From Bifidobacteriaceae bacterium (GTDB lineage: Bacteria > Actinomycetota > Actinomycetes > Actinomycetales > WQXJ01): a DNA stretch of 64,000 nt. Shown in pieces: positions 55,562-63,309 of this stretch. Where the stretch lies: positions 1 through 64,000 of the forward strand of contig JAISXH010000049.1 in NCBI GenBank assembly GCA_031270825.1, written 5' to 3'. Positions within the stretch are counted from its first letter, which is position 1, and the number at the start of each line of letters is the position of its first letter. The notes under the pieces were generated by a model. That model had not been told where the DNA came from and searched no databases. It saw only the letters and a program-made list of their open reading frames with translations. The position numbers and the translations under genes are program-made.

Positions 55562-57619
55562 ATGAGCCGGCCGCCGTTCCTGCCGGACATTCCCTTGGGG
55601 AACATTGTCTGGGGTCTGGAACTGCCGCTGGCGGCGCTGAATGGCTGGGCTTTGACCGTCTTGGCGGTGGCCTGGTCGCATGGCCCGCGGCCCTTGGTGG
55701 TCGTCATGGCGGCGGTCGCCTGTGCCGGGGCCGGCGCGCTCGGGGCCAGACGCGCCCGCACCGAGCGTGCCCCGTTGGTCGGCAACTACGTCTTGAGCCG
55801 GTTGGCGGCGCTATGCGCGGTCTTCAGCCTGTCGCTGCCCGCCGCCGCCTGGAATCGCGTCGCCGCGGTCGCCGCGGCGGCCGGCTGTTTGATGGCCGAG
55901 CCGATCGCTCGCGCCTTCACCGCCCAGGCTTTCCCCTATGCCGCGGCTTTTCCGGGCGTCAAGATCAGGACGGTTCACGCCCCCACGGCCATCATCTTCT
56001 GGGCCAACTTGGCGGCGGTATTCCTGTTGGTGGTCGCCGGTGATTTGTGGCCGACGGCCGGGCTGGTGGTGGCGGTGGCCGTCGCGCTGACGAACACTGT
56101 GGTGATGGCCGATGTCGCCCGGTTCGCGATCGGGCGACTGCGGTTCAACTCGCGGCTGCCCCTGCTTTGGGAGGCCATGCAGCCGACCTTCGCCGTCCAT
56201 TGGCAGGCCACGCGGGGCTCCATCCACCAGCTGACCATGTGGATGGACTATCTGAAACAACTCGGCCGGCCGTTCTTCGTCATCACCCGGACCCGTGAGA
56301 ACTTCATCGAGGTCACCGAGACGTTCGACGTGCCGGTGTTGCACCGCGTCGGCCTAGACGCGGTCGAAGAGGCGCTCAGCCCTTCGCTCAAGACCGTCTT
56401 TTACGTCAACACCGCGATCTTGAACGACCACATGCTGCGCTACCCGCACCTCAACCACATTCAGCTCAACCATGGCGATTCCGACAAGATCGCCAGCTAC
56501 TCACCGGTTTTCAGGGCCTACGACAAAGACTTCGTGGCTGGTCAAGCGGCCATAGACCGCTTCGCCGCCGCTGGGCTGGCGACCGCTTCGGACTTCTTTG
56601 TGATAGTCGGGCGCCCGCAGGTGGCCGGGGTGGCCCCGAGCAGCGGGCCTGTTCGCGACCTGGCCTCGCCAGTGGCCTTGTACGCGCCGACTTGGACCGG
56701 AAACACCAAGGACTCCGACTACACCTCGCTGCGCCGTGGCCCGGAGATAGTCCAAGCGCTGCTCGATCGCGGCTGCACAGTCATTTTCCGTCCCCACCCG
56801 TATTGGGCGAAGAACTACGCCACCCAGGCCGGCCGCGCCGCCGTGGTGGCGCTGCTGAACCGGGATGCCGCTGTGTCAGACCGCCGTCATGTCTTCGGCC
56901 CGGCGGCGGAGACAGACTGGTCGATCATCGATTGTTTCAACCATTCAGACCTGATGATTTCTGACGTCTCCTCAGTCGTGAATGATTACCTCTACTCCGA
57001 GAAGCCTTTCATCATGATGGCGGTGACGGCCGAGCCAGACGATTTCGCCACTGAATTCCCGGTGGCGCGCGGCGCCTACGTGGTGGACTACGCGACGCTG
57101 AGTCATTCCCCCACCACGGCGGGGGATGTGCAAGTCCGTGAGCTCCAGCACCGACGCGACGCAGATTTCCCCACCACGGCGGGGGATGTGGCCGCAGTGG
57201 GGAATCCTGGGCAGGCCCTAGTCGCGCGTGGTGGCGCCGGTCCTAATCGGGTTGCCGTGCCTACCGCCATGCCTGTTGCGTCCGCTGGCGTGCCTACCGC
57301 CGTGCCTGGCGCCGCGTCCGCTGGCGCGCCCGCCACCGCGCCCGCTGCCGCGTCCGATGGCGCGCGGGCTGGCGTGCCCGCCGCCGCGCCGACGGCCGCG
57401 ATCCGGTCGGCGCCCAGGCTTGATGCCGGGGCCGATGACCTCGGCGGCGCGACCGGAGCTTCTCCACGAACCCAGACTCTGGCGGCGGCGCTAGAGGCGA
57501 TTTGGGGTGACGATCCGCTGGCGCCAGTCCGGCGTGAGCTGAAGACCTATTGCTTGGGGGACATCCCCCGCGCCGAATACGCCGGGCGTTTCGTCGAGGA
57601 GGCGGCGAAATATGTCTAA
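55562..57619 (+). CDS. CDP-glycerol glycerophosphotransferase-like enzyme, membrane-anchored, with insertion
   Basis: A 685-residue protein. Four to five hydrophobic segments occupy residues 10-185. The catalytic domain of the TagF/TagB type (Glyphos_transf) follows, with LNHGDSDK, FVAGQAAIDR, VALYAPTW...SDYTSL, VIFRPHPYWAKN and LMISDVSSVVNDYLY. The normal C-terminal end (DDPLAPVRRELKTYCLGD) is present. Between it and the core lies an extra stretch of about 125 Ala/Pro/Gly residues (about 515-640). This begins at two 26-bp DNA repeats. The active site is intact. It overlaps the next gene by 8 nt. Such enzymes add glycerol phosphate to wall or membrane glycans. Confidence 0.85.
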   Translation: MSRPPFLPDIPLGNIVWGLELPLAALNGWALTVLAVAWSHGPRPLVVVMAAVACAGAGALGARRARTERAPLVGNYVLSRLAALCAVFSLSLPAAAWNRVAAVAAAAGCLMAEPIARAFTAQAFPYAAAFPGVKIRTVHAPTAIIFWANLAAVFLLVVAGDLWPTAGLVVAVAVALTNTVVMADVARFAIGRLRFNSRLPLLWEAMQPTFAVHWQATRGSIHQLTMWMDYLKQLGRPFFVITRTRENFIEVTETFDVPVLHRVGLDAVEEALSPSLKTVFYVNTAILNDHMLRYPHLNHIQLNHGDSDKIASYSPVFRAYDKDFVAGQAAIDRFAAAGLATASDFFVIVGRPQVAGVAPSSGPVRDLASPVALYAPTWTGNTKDSDYTSLRRGPEIVQALLDRGCTVIFRPHPYWAKNYATQAGRAAVVALLNRDAAVSDRRHVFGPAAETDWSIIDCFNHSDLMISDVSSVVNDYLYSEKPFIMMAVTAEPDDFATEFPVARGAYVVDYATLSHSPTTAGDVQVRELQHRRDADFPTTAGDVAAVGNPGQALVARGGAGPNRVAVPTAMPVASAGVPTAVPGAASAGAPATAPAAASDGARAGVPAAAPTAAIRSAPRLDAGADDLGGATGASPRTQTLAAALEAIWGDDPLAPVRRELKTYCLGDIPRAEYAGRFVEEAAKYV
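57105..57190. repeat. Two 26-bp hairpin repeats 60 bp apart inside a coding sequence
   Basis: Copies at 57105-57130 and 57165-57190 differ at one base and share CCCCACCACGGCGGGGGATG. Each can form a CCCC/GGGG stem. The intervening 34 bp are unrelated. The period of 60 keeps the reading frame (SPTTAGDV...FPTTAGDV). The format resembles a two-repeat CRISPR, but no cas gene is near. Confidence 0.7.
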
Positions 57620-59105
57620 GGGGAAGACCGGCCTGGCCGCCCTGAGGCCCCGCGTGATCGCAGCCCGCGGGTTCAAGCTGGCGATCAAAATGGTTCGGGC
57701 CTCGGGGCTGTTGCCGAAGGCCATCCCTGACGGGCGCGGCGACGAACGCGCGCTGCTCCTGTGTCCGCCGCAAGCCGAGGTGATTGTCTATTTCGCCGAC
57801 ACCGTGAGCGGGCTGTATCAACTGCGGCCATGGTACCGAGCGTTGCGCGCGCTGCACCGAGTTCACCGCCTGGTCATAATCGGGACCGATTCGCGAGCGA
57901 TAAAGATGATCCGGACGGAATCGCACTTGCCTGCCTTCACCATTTCCCACTATTCATCGATCGATGTGATTCTGGCGAAGAGCCCAGTCAAGCTGGTTCT
58001 ATATGTAAACCACAACGCCGCCAATTTCTCGATGCTGGCATTCCCGCAGTTGGTGCACGTCTCCATTATGCACGGCGACTCAGATAAAGTCGTGTCGGTG
58101 TCGGGGCAAACCAAGGCCTATGATTTCACTTTCGTGGCCGGTCAGGCCGCGATCGACCGGTTGGCGGCCAATTTGCCTCTATTCGACGCGGCCGCCCGCT
58201 GTGTCGTTATCGGGCGCCCGCAGGTGGAACTCAGCGCCGAAGGTGACGCCTTGGGCACGGCGAAGGCGGAAGGCGCCATCAGCCCGGCGCCGGACCGGGA
58301 CGCCCAGCGGCAACGCCCAACCGTCCTGTACGCGCCGACCTGGGAGGGCGGGACGGAATCCGCCGCCTATTCGTCGCTGGAGGCTTACGGACACCAGATC
58401 GTGGCCGGCCTGCTGGCGGACGGCCGCTTTCGACTGGTCTACCGGCCGCACCCCCTGACCGGAAGCCGGCTCCCGTCCTTCGCGCAGGCAGATTCCGCCT
58501 TGCGCCAGCTGGTGCTGGCGGCGGCCAGACGTGACCCGTCCGGCGGGCATGAGGTGTCCCTCGGCGGCGACGCAGGAGCCGACCTGGGCCGGGCCGACTT
58601 GCTCATCTCGGATGTGTCTTCACTGGCCATCGACTTCCTGGTGACCGGGCGGCCGCTGGCGGTGACGGCCCTGGCCGGCCCTGACGTGGTGGTGGCGCCG
58701 ACGGCGCTGTTGGCGCTGACCCCCCGATTGGGCCCACCAGAGGCGGAACGGATAGGCGGCTTCGTTTCCGAATTGCTTGAGAACGATTCCAGTCGCGCTG
58801 ACCGGGCGGCGATGGCCGAGTATTACCTTGGCGACACCCGGCCGGGCGCGGCGATGCGCCGGTTCATCGAGGCCTGCTCTGAAATGATCGCCCTGGCGGA
58901 CTCGAACCAGGCCAAACGGGCGGCATCGGCCGGCGCCCCGGCGGCCTCGGCGCCACCGGCTCCAGCGGTTCCGCCGGCTCCGCCGGCACCACCGGTACCA
59001 CCGACACCACCAGCACCGACGCCACCAGTTCCACCGGCGCCACCGGTGGCGACGGTACCACCGACGGCACCGACGGCACCGACGCCTGGGAGCAGCGGCG
59101 AATGA
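57612..59105 (+). CDS. Second CDP-glycerol glycerophosphotransferase-like enzyme
   Basis: A 497-residue paralogue of the previous gene but without membrane helices. It keeps IMHGDSDK, FVAGQAAIDR, VLYAPTWEGG...YSSLEAYG, YRPHPLTG and LLISDVSSLAIDFLV. The family end AEYYLGDTRPGAAMRRFIE is present. The last 70 residues are a Pro/Ala tail made from short CCACCGG-type DNA repeats (about 58960-59090). It overlaps the preceding gene by 8 nt. The pair probably works on the same glycerol-phosphate or related wall polymer. Confidence 0.85.
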   Translation: MSKGKTGLAALRPRVIAARGFKLAIKMVRASGLLPKAIPDGRGDERALLLCPPQAEVIVYFADTVSGLYQLRPWYRALRALHRVHRLVIIGTDSRAIKMIRTESHLPAFTISHYSSIDVILAKSPVKLVLYVNHNAANFSMLAFPQLVHVSIMHGDSDKVVSVSGQTKAYDFTFVAGQAAIDRLAANLPLFDAAARCVVIGRPQVELSAEGDALGTAKAEGAISPAPDRDAQRQRPTVLYAPTWEGGTESAAYSSLEAYGHQIVAGLLADGRFRLVYRPHPLTGSRLPSFAQADSALRQLVLAAARRDPSGGHEVSLGGDAGADLGRADLLISDVSSLAIDFLVTGRPLAVTALAGPDVVVAPTALLALTPRLGPPEAERIGGFVSELLENDSSRADRAAMAEYYLGDTRPGAAMRRFIEACSEMIALADSNQAKRAASAGAPAASAPPAPAVPPAPPAPPVPPTPPAPTPPVPPAPPVATVPPTAPTAPTPGSSGE

Positions 59106-59162
59106 TTCCCTTCCTGTGGTCAAACCAACCCTGCCGGGCTCGCTGGGACTGGTGTGACGCCC

Positions 59163-59203
59163 CTAGGAGCGTGGTGAACAACCACGCTCCGACCGTGTTG
59201 ACG
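59163..59203. repeat. Family-B dispersed hairpin repeat, copy B1
   Basis: The 41-bp element contains GGAGCGTGGT-GAACA-ACCACGCTCC (perfect 10-bp stem, 5-nt loop) followed by GACCGTGTTGACG. A second copy is at 63053. Confidence 0.8.
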
Positions 59204-59256
59204 CCGGGCAGCGGAGCGCTGACCAGCGGAAACGCGGAAGGCAAACGCTGCTTCGG

Positions 59257-59290
59257 CCTAGGAAACCGGTTTGTTCACCGGTTTCCTAGG
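59257..59290. terminator. Perfect 14-bp stem hairpin before the first glycosyltransferase gene
   Basis: The left arm CCTAGGAAACCGGT and its exact complement flank a 6-nt loop TTGTTC. It is the strongest inverted repeat in the window. No T-tract follows on either strand, so it may be a terminator for the transferase genes or an operator. The glycosyltransferase start is 32 bp downstream. Confidence 0.5.
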
Positions 59291-59322
59291 TGGCCTGAAC
59301 GGCATCGGCGGCGGTGGGCGCT

Positions 59323-60270
59323 ATGAAGATCGTCGCGGTGGTGGTCGCCTACAACCGGCGTGACCTGCTGGTCGGAGCCCTTGACGCGCTGGCGGCTCAG
59401 ACCCGGCCGGTGGACGCTGTGCTGGTGGTGGACAACGCTTCAACCGACGGCTCGGCGCAGGTCGCGGCCAGCCATCCGGTGGTCACCGAGGTCTTGGCGC
59501 TGACGCGCAACAGCGGCGGGGCGGGCGGATTTTGCGCCGGCTTGGCGCACGCCCTGATGCGGCTGGCGCCGGACGCGATCTGGTTGATGGACGATGACAC
59601 GGCGCCAACCCCGACGGCGCTTGCGGAACTGGAGAAGGCCTGGCTGGCTTATCCGGGAAAGCTGGTGCTGGCCAGTTCCCGAGTGGTCTGGACCGATGGG
59701 CGCGATCATCCCATGAACACCCAGCGACAACGGCTCTGCCAGTCGCGCCGGCGCCGCCACCAGGCCCGGCTGGCCGGTGGTGTTCCAATCCGGACCGGCT
59801 CGTTCGTTTCTATGCTGGTCGACGCCCACAACGCCTGGCGACATCGGCTGCCGATGGCCGATTACTTCATCTGGAATGACGACTTCGAATACTCGGCCCG
59901 CCTGTTGCGCCACGGCTGCGGCATTGCCGTGCCGGCCTCGGTGGCGGTGCATCGGACCAAGGAGTTCGCCTCTGGGTTGCGGTCCCCCGGAGACCGCTTC
60001 TACTACGAGGTGCGCAACAAGCTCTGGGCGTTCTGGAAGTCGCCCGCCTTCGGCCTGGCTGAGGGCGCCGTCTACTTCGCCTACACCGCCCTGGGCTGGT
60101 TCGGCGCGGTCGCGCGCTCAGCAGAAAGGGGACGCCTGGTGCGGGCCGGTTTGCGCGGCCTGAGGGACGGGCTCAGCCGGCGCCCTCGTGCCAATGCCGA
60201 GGTCATGGCCGGCCAGGGACGCCTGACAGCTGAGATCGCCGCCGTCGACGGGCGGGTGGTTCGGGGATGA
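59323..60270 (+). CDS. Family-2 glycosyltransferase (GlfT/rhamnosyltransferase-like)
   Basis: A 315-residue cytosolic transferase. The nucleotide-sugar site has VVAYNRRDLLVGALDALAAQT and VVDNASTDGS at the N-terminus. The metal-binding DDD is in WLMDDDTAP. A second acidic site WNDDFEYSARLL supplies the catalytic base, and a hydrophobic helix AVYFAYTALGWFGAVA lies near the end. These features match galactofuranosyl- or rhamnosyl-type enzymes of actinobacterial wall synthesis. The ATG at 59323 is chosen because the first strand follows at once. It overlaps the next gene by 4 nt. Confidence 0.85.
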   Translation: MKIVAVVVAYNRRDLLVGALDALAAQTRPVDAVLVVDNASTDGSAQVAASHPVVTEVLALTRNSGGAGGFCAGLAHALMRLAPDAIWLMDDDTAPTPTALAELEKAWLAYPGKLVLASSRVVWTDGRDHPMNTQRQRLCQSRRRRHQARLAGGVPIRTGSFVSMLVDAHNAWRHRLPMADYFIWNDDFEYSARLLRHGCGIAVPASVAVHRTKEFASGLRSPGDRFYYEVRNKLWAFWKSPAFGLAEGAVYFAYTALGWFGAVARSAERGRLVRAGLRGLRDGLSRRPRANAEVMAGQGRLTAEIAAVDGRVVRG

Positions 60271-61154
60271 CCGCCGCCGGATTCGCGGTCCTCATGCCCG
60301 TGTACTGGAGGGACAAAGCCGATCAGGTCGAGGCCGCTTTTCGTTCCGTGACAGATGGCCAGGAACTGCCGCCGGCCCAGATCGTCGTGGTCCGCGACGG
60401 ACCGGTGGGGCCGGCGCTGACGGACGTTCTGGTCGCGGTGGCGCGCCGCCCCGATGTGACCTTGGTGACGCTGCCGGCCAATCGGGGCCTGGCGCAGGCG
60501 TTGAACGCCGGTCTGGCCGAATGCCATTTCGACGTCGTCGCACGTCAGGACGCCGACGACATCTCGACCCCAGACCGTTTTCGCCGTCAGGCGCCCCTGG
60601 TCGAATCCGGCCAGTTCGACCTGCTGGGCAGCGCGATGAGAGAGTTTTCCGCCGGTCCCGCCAGCTCCGCCGATTCCGCCCCGGCGGGGGCTGGCGATAG
60701 GGCCGCCGATGCCGCCCACTCCGTTAGGTTCGGCCGCATTCGTTCGTACCCGCTCACCGCCGAGGAGATTTGGCGAACGGCGAAGCTGATGAACCCGCTG
60801 GCGCATCCAACGGTGGTGACCCGGCGCTCGTTGGTGGAGGCCGTGGGCGGCTACCGCGATCTGTTTCACCTGGAAGACTACGACCTCTGGGTGCGCCTGG
60901 GACAAGCGGGGGCCAAGGCCGGAAACCTGCCGGAGCCGTTAGTTGACTACCGGATATCGCCCGGGAGCAGCCGCCGCCGCGGTGGCTGTGGAACACTGCG
61001 GGCGGAGATCGCCTTGCAAAGCGAGTTCCACGCCTCCGGCTTCATCACTCGCGCCGAACAGCTCCGCAACTTGGCGTTGCGTGGTGGCCTGGAATTGGCC
61101 CCTCCGGCGCTCCTGGCCCGAGTTCTGGACCGGACCTGGCGTCAACGGCCCTGA
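60267..61154 (+). CDS. Family-2 glycosyltransferase
   Basis: A 295-residue GT-A transferase. The N-terminal strand FAVLMPVYWRDK, the acidic pair in IVVVRDG and the metal-binding DADD in VARQDADDIS are typical, as is the HLEDYDLWVRL acceptor-side motif. A Ser/Ala-rich loop of about 20 residues (129-148) looks inserted. It overlaps the preceding glycosyltransferase gene by 4 nt, so the two probably act in sequence on one glycan. The substrate cannot be assigned. Confidence 0.86.
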   Translation: MTAAGFAVLMPVYWRDKADQVEAAFRSVTDGQELPPAQIVVVRDGPVGPALTDVLVAVARRPDVTLVTLPANRGLAQALNAGLAECHFDVVARQDADDISTPDRFRRQAPLVESGQFDLLGSAMREFSAGPASSADSAPAGAGDRAADAAHSVRFGRIRSYPLTAEEIWRTAKLMNPLAHPTVVTRRSLVEAVGGYRDLFHLEDYDLWVRLGQAGAKAGNLPEPLVDYRISPGSSRRRGGCGTLRAEIALQSEFHASGFITRAEQLRNLALRGGLELAPPALLARVLDRTWRQRP

Positions 61155-61235
61155 GGGCCGCGCCCGGCGCGCCCCCTCACCCAAGTTCCGCCGCCTAAGC
61201 GACACCGCGAGGCGCCCGACCTCGACCACGTCCAC

Positions 61236-61262
61236 ACGCAAGGGCCGGTGATTGTGTTGATT
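61236..61262 (+). repeat. Family-A dispersed repeat, copy A5
   Basis: ACGCAA variant with one change in the core (GGGCCGG). A partial second unit with ACGCAAGGGGG follows at 61278-61288, about 42 bp later. It lies downstream of the glycosyltransferase genes in a 320-bp gap that also holds the terminator of the tRNA gene. Confidence 0.8.
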
Positions 61263-61400
61263 CCGGCGGGGGACGGCACGCAAGGGGGCGCAGGCCTGCG
61301 GTTCCAGGCCAACCAGCCCACCACGCCCGCCCTTCTCGCTCGCACGCCGGACCCCGCACCCGCGCAGGGCGCCACCCGGTTAAGTGACGCATTCTCGCCA

Positions 61401-61416
61401 ATGGCGGTGGCGGGGG
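61401..61416. repeat. Direct copy of the tRNA-Ser 3' end
   Basis: ATGGCGGTGGCGGGGG repeats exactly the 3' end of the tRNA gene (61482-61497), 81 bp away. The tRNA terminator lies between the two copies. Confidence 0.7.
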
Positions 61417-61424
61417 AAAACACA

Positions 61425-61461
61425 AAACCCGTGAACCCACGTTTCATGGGTCCACGGGTTT
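61425..61461 (-). terminator. Rho-independent terminator of tRNA-Ser
   Basis: A 15-bp stem (61425-61439 with 61447-61461, one mismatch) and a 7-nt loop are followed on the minus strand by TTTTGTGTTTT. It lies 22 bp after the tRNA 3' end. Confidence 0.85.
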
Positions 61462-61482
61462 GCTATGTCCTGAGACACCACA

Positions 61483-61572
61483 TGGCGGTGGCGGGGGGAT
61501 TCGAACCCCCGGTGGAGTCACCCCCACACACGCTTTCGAGGCGTGCTCCTTAGGCCGCTCGGACACACCACC
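61483..61572 (-). tRNA. tRNA-Ser(CGA)
   Basis: A 90-nt class II tRNA including the encoded CCA. The acceptor stem GGTGGTG pairs with CGCCACC (one T-G wobble), the discriminator is G as in serine tRNAs, the T arm is GGGGG-TTCGAAT-CCCCC, and the long variable arm is present. The anticodon CGA is at 61536-61538 and reads UCG codons. A good terminator follows. Confidence 0.95.
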
Positions 61573-61600
61573 GCCGGAAAGGTTACCAGGCCCGGTGGGA

Positions 61601-62074
61601 TCACTGCCGCCGTGAGGCGAAAAAGCTCTCGAGCAGGGCAGCCGATTCATCAGCCAAAACGCCGCCGATCACCTGCGGGCGGTGGAGCGACGCGCGGTCC
61701 CTGGGCAAGTCCCAGACCGAGCCGCAGGCACCGGCTTTCGGATCCCAGGCCCCGAACACCACCCGTTCCACACGCGCCGCTATCGCCGCACCAGCGCACA
61801 TCGCGCAGGGTTCCAAGGTGACAACCAGGGTGCAGCCGTCCAGTCTCCAGTTCCCCAACGCCGCCGATGCCGCGCGCAACACCACTATCTCAGCGTGCGC
61901 GGTGGGGTCGTGGTCGCGTTCGCGCCGGTTGGCGCCGGCCGCGACCACCGAGCCGTCCGAAGCAAGCACAACGGCGCCGACGGGGACGTCTGCACTGGAC
62001 CGGGCGGCATCGGCGGCCAAAGCCAGCGCCTGGCGCATCGGCTGGTGCCAAGGCCCGGCGGCTAAGAACTCCAC
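61601..62074 (-). CDS. tadA: tRNA-adenosine (A34) deaminase
   Basis: A 157-residue zinc deaminase that turns A34 of tRNA-Arg(ACG) into inosine. The metal-binding and catalytic HAE is in TAHAEIVVLR, and the cysteines are in PCAMCAGA. The GTG at 62074 gives an N-terminus WHQPMRQALALAADAA, the family's first helix, and CACAAT ends 7-8 nt upstream, so the mRNA may be leaderless. Longer frames to 62221 run into repeat sequence. It lies 28 nt from the tRNA-Ser gene on the same strand. Confidence 0.92.
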   Translation of the reverse strand: MEFLAAGPWHQPMRQALALAADAARSSADVPVGAVVLASDGSVVAAGANRRERDHDPTAHAEIVVLRAASAALGNWRLDGCTLVVTLEPCAMCAGAAIAARVERVVFGAWDPKAGACGSVWDLPRDRASLHRPQVIGGVLADESAALLESFFASRRQ

Positions 62075-62206
62075 CCAACCATTGTGGCCGCCCAACACCG
62101 CGCGTGCCGCTCGGCGCAAGGAGGTCACTGTTGTGCTGGCGCCGAAGAGGGGACTGCCGCGATCGATGGACGGGCCGCGCGCGAGCGGCGGTCTGCTCCT
62201 GGACGG

Positions 62207-62307
62207 AATCAACACCATCACCGTCCCAGTGCTGATTTTGGTCGGGTACGCACAATCACCGTCCGCGTGCTGACTGGGGCGGAATCAACACAATCACCGT
62301 CCCCGTG
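62207..62307 (-). repeat. Three tandem family-A repeats (A6-A8), 38-bp period
   Basis: Copies start at 62207, 62245 (first 6 bp decayed) and 62283, exactly 38 bp apart. The full unit is AATCAACAC, then AATCACCGTCCCC, then GTGCTGATT and TTGG-type spacer. The outer blocks are complementary with one mismatch. The array lies between the divergent tadA and upp genes. Confidence 0.88.
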
Positions 62308-62358
62308 CCTATCTTTGGGGATCGCCGTTCCCTCGCGCAGGTTGGGTAGGTTGGAGGG

Positions 62359-62994
62359 ATGCAGGTGCACATCGCTGACCATCCTTTGATCGCCCACAAG
62401 TTGACCGTGCTGAGGGACAGGAACACCGACTCGCCGACCTTTCGCGCGCTGGTCGCGGAACTGGTGACGCTGCTCGCATATGAGGCGACCCGCGAGATCG
62501 ATGTCCGCGAGCATGTGATCGACACCCCGATCGCGCCCATGGTGGGGGTGCAATTGTCGCGGCCGCGCCCGATCGTGGTGCCGATCTTGCGCGCTGGCCT
62601 GGGGATGCTGGACGGCATGTCCCGCCTGGTGCCGACCGCGGAGGTCGGATTCTTGGGGCTCCAGCGCGACGAAGAGACTTTGCAGGCGATCACCTACGCC
62701 AACCGGTTGCCGGATGACTTGTCCGGACGGCAGTGCTTTGTGCTCGACCCGATGCTCGCCACCGGCGGCACCCTGATCGCGTCGATTGAGTATCTGTTCG
62801 ACCGGGGCGCGAAGGATGTGACCGCGATCTGCATTCTGTGCGCGCCGGAGGGATTGGCGGCGGTCGATGCGGCCCTGGGCGGGCGCGGCGCCGTCAAGAT
62901 AGTCAGCGCCGCCGTGGACGAGCGCCTGAACGAAAAGGGCTACATAGTGCCTGGCCTGGGTGACGCCGGCGACCGTCTCTACGGGATTGTCTAG
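62359..62994 (+). CDS. upp: Uracil phosphoribosyltransferase
   Basis: A 211-residue salvage enzyme that makes UMP from uracil and PRPP. The PRPP loop is [14 protein letters not shown] and the uracil-binding end is [15 protein letters not shown]. Early signatures are [23 protein letters not shown] and [19 protein letters not shown] (62347-62352) ends 7 nt before the ATG, so the mRNA may be leaderless; the GGAGGG next to the ATG is too close to act as a ribosome site. A family-A triple repeat lies just upstream. Confidence 0.96.
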   Translation: MQVHIADHPLIAHKLTVLRDRNTDSPTFRALVAELVTLLAYEATREIDVREHVIDTPIAPMVGVQLSRPRPIVVPILRAGLGMLDGMSRLVPTAEVGFLGLQRDEETLQAITYANRLPDDLSGRQCFVLDPMLATGGTLIASIEYLFDRGAKDVTAICILCAPEGLAAVDAALGGRGAVKIVSAAVDERLNEKGYIVPGLGDAGDRLYGIV

Positions 62995-63052
62995 GCGCCG
63001 GACCGGCCAGCGTGGAAAACAGCCCTCGATCTGGAGCCAGACCTCGATCCAG

Positions 63053-63093
63053 CTAGGAGCGTGGTGAATAGCCACGCTTCGACCGCGTTGACG
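63053..63093. repeat. Family-B dispersed hairpin repeat, copy B2
   Basis: Shares 37 of 41 bp with copy B1. The stem is GGAGCGTGG with CCACGCTTC (one G-T pair). It lies in the 315-bp gap after upp, in which I see no gene. Confidence 0.8.
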
Positions 63094-63309
63094 ATCCGCC
63101 GGTCCCGGGCCACCGCGTCGCCTTGAAGAGGTCGTCTGGTCGCTTCGCGCTAGCGCCGAAAAAGGCCGCTGACAAGCGAGATTGCCTGCGCGATGAGTAC
63201 TCTTACCCATCGCGGGCGCGCGCGCGGCGCAGATTTGTGCCATGCTATTCGTGGCGCCGGTTCCTCCCCCCGATGGGCCCGGCGCCATTCTCATGCCCGG
63301 AGCGCCGGC

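Noticed and set aside
57105-57190. Calling the double repeat a CRISPR array
   Set aside because: There are only two repeats, they are translated in frame inside an enzyme gene, and no cas genes are in the window.
59163-59203. Family-B element as a Rho-independent terminator
   Set aside because: The hairpin is good but no T-tract follows, and the conserved sequence extends beyond the stem, so it is listed as a repeat.
33656-62015. The recurring 12-mer GGCATCGGCGGC as a repeat family
   Set aside because: It occurs in many contexts without conserved flanks and is explained by GC-rich codon usage.
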